A stretch of 64,000 bases of DNA from Scatomorpha sp040765295 (GTDB lineage Bacteria; Bacillota; Clostridia; Oscillospirales; Oscillospiraceae). The stretch's first letter is position 1, and each line of letters opens with the position of its first letter. Of the stretch, positions 57,204-64,000 are shown in pieces. The notes beneath the pieces were generated by a model that had not been told where the DNA came from, searched no databases, and was given only the letters and a program-made list of their open reading frames with translations. A program made the position numbers and the translations under genes. Where the stretch lies: the NCBI GenBank assembly GCA_040765295.1, contig JAXGSB010000001.1:496001-560000 (forward strand), in the 5' to 3' direction.

Positions 57204-57647
57204 ATGTTGTACAGTGAAAAAGTAATGGACCACTTCGAGAACCCCAGAAATCTGGGCGTGATTGAAGATGCCGACGGAATAGGCGAAGTCGGAAACCCCA
57301 GATGCGGCGACATCATGAAGATGTATATTAAAGTTGAGAACGATGTCATAACGGATATCAAATTTAAAACCTATGGCTGCGGCAGTGCGGTGGCGTCAAG
57401 TTCAATGGCCACCGAGATGATAAAGGGCAAAACGATAGAGGAGGCCCTGCAGCTATCCAACAAGGCAGTGGCCGAGGCGCTCGGGGGCCTGCCTGCCCAC
57501 AAGCTCCACTGCTCTGTTTTGGCCGAAGAGGCGGTCAGAGCCGCCGTCAAGGACTATTACGATAAAAACGGCATTGAATATAACAAAAAAGATTTCTGCG
57601 ACCACGACTGCGCCGCCTGCCACGAGCACGATGTTCGCAAAGACTGA
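57204..57647 (+). CDS. nifU: Fe-S cluster assembly scaffold (NifU/IscU-like)
   Basis: 147 residues. Three scaffold cysteines are visible: GNPRCGDIM, YGCGSAVASSS and LHCSVLAEEA. The C terminus has an additional Cys/His-rich tail, DFCDHDCAACHEHD, that might bind metal. Together with Rrf2 and nifS this is the minimal clostridial Fe-S assembly operon. Confidence 0.93.
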   Translation: MLYSEKVMDHFENPRNLGVIEDADGIGEVGNPRCGDIMKMYIKVENDVITDIKFKTYGCGSAVASSSMATEMIKGKTIEEALQLSNKAVAEALGGLPAHKLHCSVLAEEAVRAAVKDYYDKNGIEYNKKDFCDHDCAACHEHDVRKD

Positions 57648-57696
57648 AAAGCAATAAGGCGGCAAAATATTAACAAGAAGTAAGCTGTAAAAAGAC

Positions 57697-57732
57697 AACA
57701 GACGCCGGCTGAAAATGTCGGCGTCTGTTTTT
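57697..57732 (+). terminator. Terminator after nifU
   Basis: ACAGACGCCG (57698-57707) and CGGCGTCTGT (57719-57728) pair perfectly; a T run follows. Confidence 0.88.
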
Positions 57733-57808
57733 GATATTTTATTGTGAGCTCTTGCGCTAAAGCAGAGATATAGTCAAGTAAAATAATGCCCGTTGGGATA
57801 ATTGCGCA

Positions 57809-59932
57809 TCATTGCAGATACTTCTCAACAAAGCTCCGCAATCGGCTTACAAGATGCGGTTTTTCAGGCAGCGGTTCTACCGGCATATGCGGTGAATACT
57901 CCATGAAGTGAGACTGTGAGTCAAATGGCAAGGTGCCCTGCTTGCGGCGGTACAAACCGTCAGAGAGCATCAAGCTGCTTTTTGCGGTATCGCGAAGCTG
58001 GGACTCCAGCAGCCATCTGAGTTGTTTGCATAGGACAGCATCGCGCACAGGGCAGGCAATTTCCACTCGGCGGTTGAGATTTCGCGTCATCAGGTCGGAG
58101 GAGGAAATATAGAACTCCTCGTCTTCTCCCCGGCCGAAGAGAAAAATGCGGGCGTGTTCCAGATAGCGACCGACAATGCTGGTGATGTAAATGTTGTCCG
58201 TAAACCCCGAGATACCCGGCAGAATGCAGCAAATGCCGCGGATGATGAGCTGAATCTCCACACCCGCCTGCGAAGCCTCCTTGAGCTTATCTATAACTTC
58301 GCGCTCGGTGATAGAGTTGGCTTTGATACAGATGTAGCCCTCTTTGCCCAGACATTTTTGTTGGTCGATTTTTTCCAGCAGCATAGTCTTAATTCCAAAC
58401 GGAGATGTATACAGCTGTTCATATTCACCGTCCAAATTGTTGACAAGCATGTTTCTGAAAAAAGCTGAAGCGTCCTCTCCGATAGTTTGGTCAGCGGTTA
58501 TAAGACTGAGATCCGTGTACATGGCGTTGGTCTTCTCATTGTAATTTCCGGTGCCAACCTGGGTAATGTAGCTCATTTTATTTCGGCTGCGCAGGGTAAT
58601 AAGGCAAATTTTGCTGTGGCATTTAAATCCTTCTGTACCATAGATGACCTGACATCCGGATTCCTCCAGCATCTTCGACCACACCAGATTGTTTTCCTCG
58701 TCAAATCTGGCGCGCAGCTCCATGAGTACCAAAACGTCCTTGCCGTTTTCCGCTGCCCGGCAAAGTGTCTGCACAATTTTAGAGGATGCGGCAAGACGAT
58801 AAATTGTAATCCTTATAGAAAGCACACGGGCATCATCCGCCGCCTCATTCAGAAGCCTCAGAAACGGCTCCACCGAGTCATAGGGATAATACATAAGTTT
58901 GTCGTGCTGCTGCACCTGCGCTAAGATTTTCTGATCACGGTGCAAGTTTTCCGGCCATCGGCCGCGATAGGGCTGATAGAGCAGCTGTGCAGAGAGTTCC
59001 TTAGGCAGTTCATCGATTAGGCGGTATACATAGCTCATATTGAGCGGACAGCTGTCAACAAAAATTTGATTGGATTCCAGCTTAATCAGTCCGCTGAGAC
59101 GAGAATAGAAGTCCTCTGATATGGCGGAGCCCAACTCAAGCCTGACAACAGCCAAATAATCGCGCTGTTTGAGAAGCTTTTTCATTTGACGCCTAAAATC
59201 TTCTTCGCTGTCTTCAAACTTCTCCTCATCAAAGCTGATGTCGGCGTTGCGTGTAACACAGAGAATGCAGCTTTCATAAGCGGTATAAGCGCCGAAAAGC
59301 GTTGGCAGCCAGTGCAAAAGAATGTTTTCCGTACGAACAAAACGCTTGCCGTCCGGCATCATGAGAAAGGGCGGTAAGCTCTCCGGCAGCGGAACAATGC
59401 CGATAGACTTGCGATCCTTTTTGTCCTCCAGCATCGCCGCAACAATGAGGTTTTTGTTGGGAAGATGCGGGACAGGATGGCTTGGTCCGATGATAATAGG
59501 GGATAGAATCGGCAGCATTTGCGACTTGTAAAAGCGATTGACCGCTTTCATTTCCTCGGAAGTGAGCTTGTCTATTGAAACATCCTGAATCCCGCTGCGC
59601 CCCAGCGTATCCATGACCGCCGCGTATATCTGTTTTTTCATTGTGAGCAGCTCGGGAACAGCGCGGTAGATACGGCGCAGCTGCTCGGAAGCCGTCCAAC
59701 CGCTTTTATTGTCCGTGTTTTCAGGTGTCATACGCGAAATATCAAATAGACTTCCGACGCGCACCATAAAAAACTCATCCAAATTGCTGGAAAAGATTGA
59801 AACAAACTTAAGCCGTTCCAGCGCCGGAACAGACGTATCTACCGCCTCTTCCAGCACACGCCGATTAAAGCGCAGCCAGCTCAGCTCCCGGTTTTGTGTG
59901 TATATGTATTGTTCTTGAGGATTCTTTGACAT
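57809..59932 (-). CDS. ppk1: Polyphosphate kinase
   Basis: 707 residues, PPK1 type. N-terminal YIYTQNRELSWLRFNRRVLEEA; the phosphorylated histidine lies in GFKCHSKICLITLRS; GTGNYNEKTNAMYTDLSLITAD and the second phospholipase-D-like region EHARIFLFGRGEDEEFYISSSDLMTRNLNRRVE follow. It reversibly makes polyphosphate from ATP. The start lies 52 nt inside the ppx gene and has GGGAAGG upstream, so the overlap seems genuine. Confidence 0.96.
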   Translation of the reverse strand: MSKNPQEQYIYTQNRELSWLRFNRRVLEEAVDTSVPALERLKFVSIFSSNLDEFFMVRVGSLFDISRMTPENTDNKSGWTASEQLRRIYRAVPELLTMKKQIYAAVMDTLGRSGIQDVSIDKLTSEEMKAVNRFYKSQMLPILSPIIIGPSHPVPHLPNKNLIVAAMLEDKKDRKSIGIVPLPESLPPFLMMPDGKRFVRTENILLHWLPTLFGAYTAYESCILCVTRNADISFDEEKFEDSEEDFRRQMKKLLKQRDYLAVVRLELGSAISEDFYSRLSGLIKLESNQIFVDSCPLNMSYVYRLIDELPKELSAQLLYQPYRGRWPENLHRDQKILAQVQQHDKLMYYPYDSVEPFLRLLNEAADDARVLSIRITIYRLAASSKIVQTLCRAAENGKDVLVLMELRARFDEENNLVWSKMLEESGCQVIYGTEGFKCHSKICLITLRSRNKMSYITQVGTGNYNEKTNAMYTDLSLITADQTIGEDASAFFRNMLVNNLDGEYEQLYTSPFGIKTMLLEKIDQQKCLGKEGYICIKANSITEREVIDKLKEASQAGVEIQLIIRGICCILPGISGFTDNIYITSIVGRYLEHARIFLFGRGEDEEFYISSSDLMTRNLNRRVEIACPVRDAVLCKQLRWLLESQLRDTAKSSLMLSDGLYRRKQGTLPFDSQSHFMEYSPHMPVEPLPEKPHLVSRLRSFVEKYLQ

Positions 59933-60810
59933 AAATAACCTTCCCGTATGCCGTAATTGCCGACAATCAGCTTGTTGGCGGCAAAGTGTGAGCGAATATG
60001 CCGTAAAATCATAATGCCGGGTACAAGGGTGTGTATGCGGTCGGCATCCGTCTTTAGAATTAAATCAGCCGCTTCTTTGTCTCCCCGACGGAGTACGGAG
60101 CACAAGCGCTTAAACTGCTGCGCAGTAACGCAGCGGCAAGTTTCCGAAAGATCAAACTGTCTTTTTGCCAGTTTCAAAACAGCGCGCGATGTGCCGCCTA
60201 CACAAACTAAGGGAGTGCGCTTTTCAATCGGAAGAAGTGTTTTTTCATCAATCTCTGTGCGGAGAGTATCTTCAATTCTTTTAAGCGAAGCAGTGTTGGG
60301 GAGAATATTCTTTACACAGTTGCGATACAGGCTGAGAGAACCTACGGAAAAGCTCATAAAAGTTTTAACATCGCCGCCTTCAAAAGTTACCAACTCTGTG
60401 CTCGCGCCGCCGATATCAACAAAAACGCCGCCGGAAATATGCAGTTCCTGCATTGCGCCTGCATAGCCAAGCTGAGCCTCTTCTTCACCGCTTAGCAGCT
60501 CAATGACAAAGCCGGTGGCGGCTTCAATCTTTTTGAGCGCTTCCTGTGTGTTGGAGACATTGCGCAATGACGCTGTCGCAAAAACCGAAGCTCTCTTAAT
60601 ATTTAAAAGCTCCAATGTGTTCTTAAACTCCAGAAGTGCGCTACAGGCGCGGGCTATGCCTTCCGCAGACAATGCTCCGTCTTCCACATATCCGGCGAGT
60701 CCCGCCATAATCTTTTCCTTGAACAGAATCTTGAAATCACAGTCGGACTCAACTGAATATAACGATAGACGAATAGAGTTGGAGCCGATATCAATAACTG
60801 CCTGCTTCAT
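59881..60810 (-). CDS. Ppx/GppA exopolyphosphatase family protein
   Basis: 309 residues with the actin-like fold of the Ppx/GppA family: AVIDIGSNSIRLSLY at the N terminus, FATASLRNVSN, LSGEEEAQLGYAGA and VFVDIGGASTELVTF. Length matches the short form without the extra C-terminal domain. Reaction: hydrolysis of polyphosphate or of pppGpp. It overlaps ppk by 52 nt and the upstream small gene by 4 nt, so production of polyphosphate-making and -degrading enzymes is coupled. Confidence 0.92.
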   Translation of the reverse strand: MKQAVIDIGSNSIRLSLYSVESDCDFKILFKEKIMAGLAGYVEDGALSAEGIARACSALLEFKNTLELLNIKRASVFATASLRNVSNTQEALKKIEAATGFVIELLSGEEEAQLGYAGAMQELHISGGVFVDIGGASTELVTFEGGDVKTFMSFSVGSLSLYRNCVKNILPNTASLKRIEDTLRTEIDEKTLLPIEKRTPLVCVGGTSRAVLKLAKRQFDLSETCRCVTAQQFKRLCSVLRRGDKEAADLILKTDADRIHTLVPGIMILRHIRSHFAANKLIVGNYGIREGYLCQRILKNNTYTHKTGS

Positions 60811-61013
60811 TCCTGCGGCGCCTCAACTTTTCCCTGATCTTCCTCCACAATATCCTGCGCGCAGAACACAAGAATTGCCTTGGCGGAGTTTGTGATTGAG
60901 AATGTCAGCAGCTCCCAACCCGATCGCGCCATTTCGTTGGCCTTTTCCTCAATGGCAGCAGCCATTTTATTTGCCTTGGGCGCATAATCAATGACAACAG
61001 AGCGATATTTCAT
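60807..61013 (-). CDS. Small DUF4177-like protein
   Basis: 68 residues. The pattern IEEKANEMARSGWELLTFSITNSAKAILVF fits DUF4177, a small alpha/beta domain of unknown function. The ribosome site AAAGGAG is 8 nt before the ATG, and the stop overlaps the ppx start (ATGA). Position in a polyphosphate operon is the only hint about its role. Confidence 0.75.
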   Translation of the reverse strand: MKYRSVVIDYAPKANKMAAAIEEKANEMARSGWELLTFSITNSAKAILVFCAQDIVEEDQGKVEAPQE

Positions 61014-61026
61014 AGTGGTATCTCCT

Positions 61027-62184
61027 TTAAATTTTGTTTTCTATGATTTTACCACTACTTCGTGTCATCAGCAAACCGCTTGTAATTGCAGTCAGCGGCG
61101 CAACAGTTACAAGACCGAAAGAGCCGACAACGGTGTGGACAATCTCGGCGGCCACATATTTATAGTTCAGCATAAGCTCCACAGGCGTACCCTGAGCCAT
61201 AAAGACCATCAAAAGAGCGATGTAGCTTCCGGAGTATGCCAAGAGCAGTGTTGTTGTCATGGAGGCGCATGTGGCGCGGCCAACGGCAAAGCCCGAGGCG
61301 ATGGCTTCACCTGCGCTGATGTCCGGCTTTTTCTGCACAACCTCATAAACCGCCGAGCAGATGTCGACCGCGAGGTCCGTCACTGCGCCGGTAGAGCCGA
61401 GGAAGATGGATGCTATAAAAATCTTGGTAAGATCAAGGTGCTTATAGCCGGCATAGAGCAGGCTTTCGCTCGATTCCATCACGGCGCCGTGAATCTGAAA
61501 CAGATCTGTAAAGATATAGCCCAATACAACCGTTACCAGAATACCGAGCGCAGCGCCGGACACTGCTGCAAGAAATCTGCGATCCCAACCGTAAATCAGC
61601 ATCAAAACAAGGCTCGAGAGCACCAACACCAAGCCGAGCGACACCCAGATGGGATTATGCCCGTTTAAAAGACTTGGCACAAGCACCTTCCACATAAGGA
61701 GAATCGTATTGGCAAAGGCCAATATTGTCCGCACTCCGGTATCTCTTGCAAAAACAATCAGCAAACTCAGAAAGAGAACTACGAGAATTACTTCCTTGTC
61801 GAGTCGGTAATGGTCTGTCATAAAGACTGTCGTAATTTCGCCCTCACTGTGACTGACGACAACAAAGGCCTTATCTCCAACGGAAAACAGCTTGTCCTGC
61901 GCAAGAGAACCGTTCAAACGGTTAACTGCGTTTACCTCTTCTCCCTTAAACTTTCCGCCCAAAATCCGCACTAGGCAGCGCTGGTCGCCCGTGCGGACGA
62001 GGCCGGTATCATAAATATCGTTTTCATCCGTAGAGAGAACCATCGCGGTTACGCGGTCTGCGTTCTGGTAGGAAAGCGCTCCCTCATAGCCCGTTGGCAG
62101 AAAGAGCAGTACTATCAACATCAAAACAGCAAGAACAACCGGCCAGAATGTCTTAGCTTTAGTAAATTTTTTAAAAATAGTCAT
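61027..62184 (-). CDS. YibE/F-family membrane protein
   Basis: 385 residues. One N-terminal membrane segment, an extracytoplasmic domain (about 35-125) and about seven further helices. The YibE/F signature includes FIASIFLGSTGAVTDLAVDICSAVYEVVQKKPDIS and MTTTLLLAYSGSYIALLMVFM. Function unknown; a transport role is assumed for the family. It precedes the DUF4177-like gene by 13 nt on the minus strand. Confidence 0.85.
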   Translation of the reverse strand: MTIFKKFTKAKTFWPVVLAVLMLIVLLFLPTGYEGALSYQNADRVTAMVLSTDENDIYDTGLVRTGDQRCLVRILGGKFKGEEVNAVNRLNGSLAQDKLFSVGDKAFVVVSHSEGEITTVFMTDHYRLDKEVILVVLFLSLLIVFARDTGVRTILAFANTILLMWKVLVPSLLNGHNPIWVSLGLVLVLSSLVLMLIYGWDRRFLAAVSGAALGILVTVVLGYIFTDLFQIHGAVMESSESLLYAGYKHLDLTKIFIASIFLGSTGAVTDLAVDICSAVYEVVQKKPDISAGEAIASGFAVGRATCASMTTTLLLAYSGSYIALLMVFMAQGTPVELMLNYKYVAAEIVHTVVGSFGLVTVAPLTAITSGLLMTRSSGKIIENKI

Positions 62185-62205
62185 AATATAAATGTAAAAA
62201 ATATG

Positions 62206-62236
62206 CGAGGCAGGAGGCTGCTTGCCCCCTGCCTCG
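62206..62236 (-). terminator. Terminator between phoA-like gene and yibE/F
   Basis: On the minus strand CGAGGCAGG and CCTGCCTCG form a 9-bp stem extended by GG/CC after one mismatch, followed by CATATTTTTTAC. It separates the alkaline phosphatase transcript from the following operon. Confidence 0.8.
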
Positions 62237-62248
62237 TGTGTGTGTTTC

Positions 62249-63820
62249 TTACTTCACTTCCAGTAAGGAAGCCATCTTGTGATAGATATCGGTGTTGTCG
62301 TAATAACCGGTAAAGAGATTCGCGCCGACGCCTTCGGCAAATACCGGAACCGGAAGACCTGTGTGCGAGTAGCTCGTGAAGTCTACGCCGGATTTATTGT
62401 TGAGTATATGAGTGATGGTGACGGAGAAGGGGTTGTAAGGACCATAGAGGAGATACTGCTCCTGTGTGTATTCCTTCACTGAGTAATCGGTTAGAATCAG
62501 CTCATAAGCTGTGCGGAGCAGCTGCGTTTCATACTCTGTCAGCACAAGGCGGTCGCCTTCCTCGCCCTTAAGCTTCAAACCGAAGAACTTTTCCACATCC
62601 TTCATAGCGTCTTCAAAGCTTGTGCCCGCTTCCTTGTAGCCGCTCGCATACTGCTCGTCAAACTGAACATAGGAGATAGACTGTCCGGAAAGAGCATCGA
62701 GATAGGTGTCATAGTCGGTTCCCGCAAATCCGATGCTGAGACCGCCGGTCTCATGGTCAGCGGTTACTAGAATCAGAGTTTCGTCTTTGTGCTCTTTGGC
62801 AAAGTCAATGGCAACCTGAACCGCATCGGCCAGCGCAATAGTATCTATAACAGTTGTAGCTGCGTCGTTGGCGTGGCAGGACCAGTCGATCTTGCCGCCC
62901 TCGCACATCATGAAGAAGCCGGTGTCGTTGTCGAGCACTTCAATGCCCTTCCTGACATGGTCGGCAAGCGACCACTGCTCGTCTGTGCGGTCAATTTCAT
63001 AAAGCATGGCATCGGAGTCGGCCAAATGCTCATCGATTATAATTACCTTGCTGTCGGCTGCTGTAATTGCCTCAGCATCAGCCTGCTTAAAGACAACCTT
63101 GTAGCCGGCTTTTTCCGCCAGTTCATAGAGGCTGGTCTTGTCTTTGTCGGGACCGGTGACTCTCTTGAGTCCGCCGCCGGAAAAGAATTCAAAGCCCGAA
63201 GCTATCATTTCTTCGCCGATTTCATAATAGTTGTTGCGGCTGGCCTGATGGGCATAGAACGCCGCAGGCGTGGCGTGGTTGATGTTGACGGAGCTGATGA
63301 TGCCGACCTTCCAGCCCTTCTGGCTGTGGAGCTTCTCGGCAATCGTCTCATAGGATTTCGAGCCGGTAATGTCGACGTTAATCATGCCGGAATAGGTTTT
63401 GTAGCCGGTAGAAATTGAAGTCGCAGTCGAGGCCGAGTCAGGCGCAAAGCTGCAAAAGTCGTATGTAACAGCAGTACCCGCAACCTCAAAATCCATAAAG
63501 TTCAGCGCTACGGGGCCTCCGAGAACTACGCCTTCACGCTTGTCATATTTGACGCTGGGAAGAGCCTTTACATAGCTGTCGTCGGCAATCGCGCCGAGGT
63601 AGTCGGCCGCCGCCTGAACTTGCGGGTAGCCCATACCGTCTCCAATAAACAGGAAGACGTATTTTGGCGCCTTTACGGCTTCAGCTTCCGGGGCCGGGGC
63701 TTCAGCAGCTTTCTCCGGAGGATTTGAAGCCTTAACACCGGAACATGCCGCCAATGAAAGCACCAACAAAAGTATCAATGCAACACTTAAAATTCTGTGG
63801 ATGGTTTTCTTTGCGTTCAT
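62249..63820 (-). CDS. phoA: Alkaline phosphatase, lipoprotein
   Basis: 523 residues. Lipoprotein signal with lipobox LAAC at about residue 26, then an Ala/Pro/Glu linker. Catalytic features of alkaline phosphatases: FIGDGMGYPQVQ (metal Asp), DSASTATSISTGYKT with the nucleophilic Ser, and TADHETGG (metal His). It releases phosphate from extracellular esters, which fits the adjacent polyphosphate genes. The ribosome site GAGAGGAG precedes the ATG. Confidence 0.93.
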   Translation of the reverse strand: MNAKKTIHRILSVALILLLVLSLAACSGVKASNPPEKAAEAPAPEAEAVKAPKYVFLFIGDGMGYPQVQAAADYLGAIADDSYVKALPSVKYDKREGVVLGGPVALNFMDFEVAGTAVTYDFCSFAPDSASTATSISTGYKTYSGMINVDITGSKSYETIAEKLHSQKGWKVGIISSVNINHATPAAFYAHQASRNNYYEIGEEMIASGFEFFSGGGLKRVTGPDKDKTSLYELAEKAGYKVVFKQADAEAITAADSKVIIIDEHLADSDAMLYEIDRTDEQWSLADHVRKGIEVLDNDTGFFMMCEGGKIDWSCHANDAATTVIDTIALADAVQVAIDFAKEHKDETLILVTADHETGGLSIGFAGTDYDTYLDALSGQSISYVQFDEQYASGYKEAGTSFEDAMKDVEKFFGLKLKGEEGDRLVLTEYETQLLRTAYELILTDYSVKEYTQEQYLLYGPYNPFSVTITHILNNKSGVDFTSYSHTGLPVPVFAEGVGANLFTGYYDNTDIYHKMASLLEVK

Positions 63821-64000
63821 TTTGTTCTCCTCTCTGGGTAAACCAGTTTTTTGATTTGCTTACATAGAGATTCTATTATCCATATGTTAAATCCGTAACC
63901 CTGACTTTGAAAAAAATGCGTAAAATTTAGTCAACAGTTTTAGGCATAAAATGTAAATAAAGAATAGAAACCTTTGCGGAATAAAATCAAACCCATACGT
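63821..64000 (-). other. Upstream region of the alkaline phosphatase gene
   Basis: AT-rich, no gene. On the minus strand TTGACT at about 63935 and TTAACA at about 63880 are present; the latter resembles a single PhoP half-site but I see no repeated set. The promoter is not assigned with confidence. Confidence 0.3.

Noticed and set aside
63861..63960. PhoP-binding box before the alkaline phosphatase gene
   Set aside because: A single TTAACA-like half-site is seen without the direct repeats that define such a box.

Overview
The window reads as chromosome of a Gram-positive, strictly anaerobic bacterium of the class Clostridia. Evidence: the gene order nadE-gdpP-rplI-dnaB-tilS-hpt-ftsH, a thrS preceded by a threonine T-box, frequent TTG starts behind strong Shine-Dalgarno sites, lipoboxed secreted proteins, ferredoxin-type and rubredoxin-type redox proteins, a Rrf2-nifS-nifU unit, and a 16S rRNA ending in CCTCCTTTCT. 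I cannot assign a genus without a database search.

Layout. 1-9.4 kb: housekeeping block (NAD synthase, c-di-AMP phosphodiesterase, ribosomal protein L9, replicative helicase, tRNA-Ile lysidine synthase, hypoxanthine phosphoribosyltransferase, FtsH). 9.5-11.1 kb: mgtE on the minus strand behind a roughly 240-nt leader that holds a short ORF with a strong ribosome site and a terminator-like structure. 11.3-22.7 kb: a ferredoxin-tailed aldo/keto reductase, a heterodimeric ABC exporter, ychF, an orphan lipoprotein, T-box-thrS, two related zinc-ribbon proteins, an FAH-family hydrolase and a PlsC-like acyltransferase. 23.0-28.5 kb: a complete rRNA operon with the order 16S-23S-tRNA Lys-tRNA Glu-5S-tRNA Asn-tRNA Met/Ile-tRNA Trp, with both long processing stems visible.

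28.5-34.4 kb is accessory and rearranged: two metallo-beta-lactamase-fold hydrolases, an IS30-family transposase whose 3' end is fused to a truncated MFS permease, an IclR regulator and a 1183-bp insertion sequence. 34.5-46.2 kb is a metabolic and metal-uptake island: an aconitase X pair, two complete FecBCD-type ABC importers (one with a SAM methyltransferase), an OFA-family MFS permease and an FmdE-family protein. Both importer promoter regions carry a very similar C-tract/G-tract palindrome, which suggests co-regulation by one metal sensor. A second copy of the 1183-bp insertion sequence follows; its encoded transposase is identical and no base difference was noticed. Both copies are flanked by long (25 and 26 bp) direct repeats.

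47.4-53.3 kb: prfB, a CapA-like protein, then a head-to-tail array of four nearly identical IS200-type units (one intact transposase gene, three broken) plus a fifth, diverged unit. 53.3-57.7 kb: a flavodiiron protein fused to a flavin reductase domain and two short rubredoxins, then the Fe-S cluster assembly unit Rrf2-nifS-nifU. 57.8-63.8 kb on the minus strand: phosphate metabolism (alkaline phosphatase, YibE/F membrane protein, a small DUF4177-like protein, Ppx/GppA, polyphosphate kinase).

The most unusual items are the mgtE leader ORF/attenuator, the twin metal transporters with shared palindromes and an FmdE/methyltransferase context, the IS200 array with variable-arm CCAC/GTGG hairpins and sequestered ribosome sites, and the insertion sequence with long target duplications.
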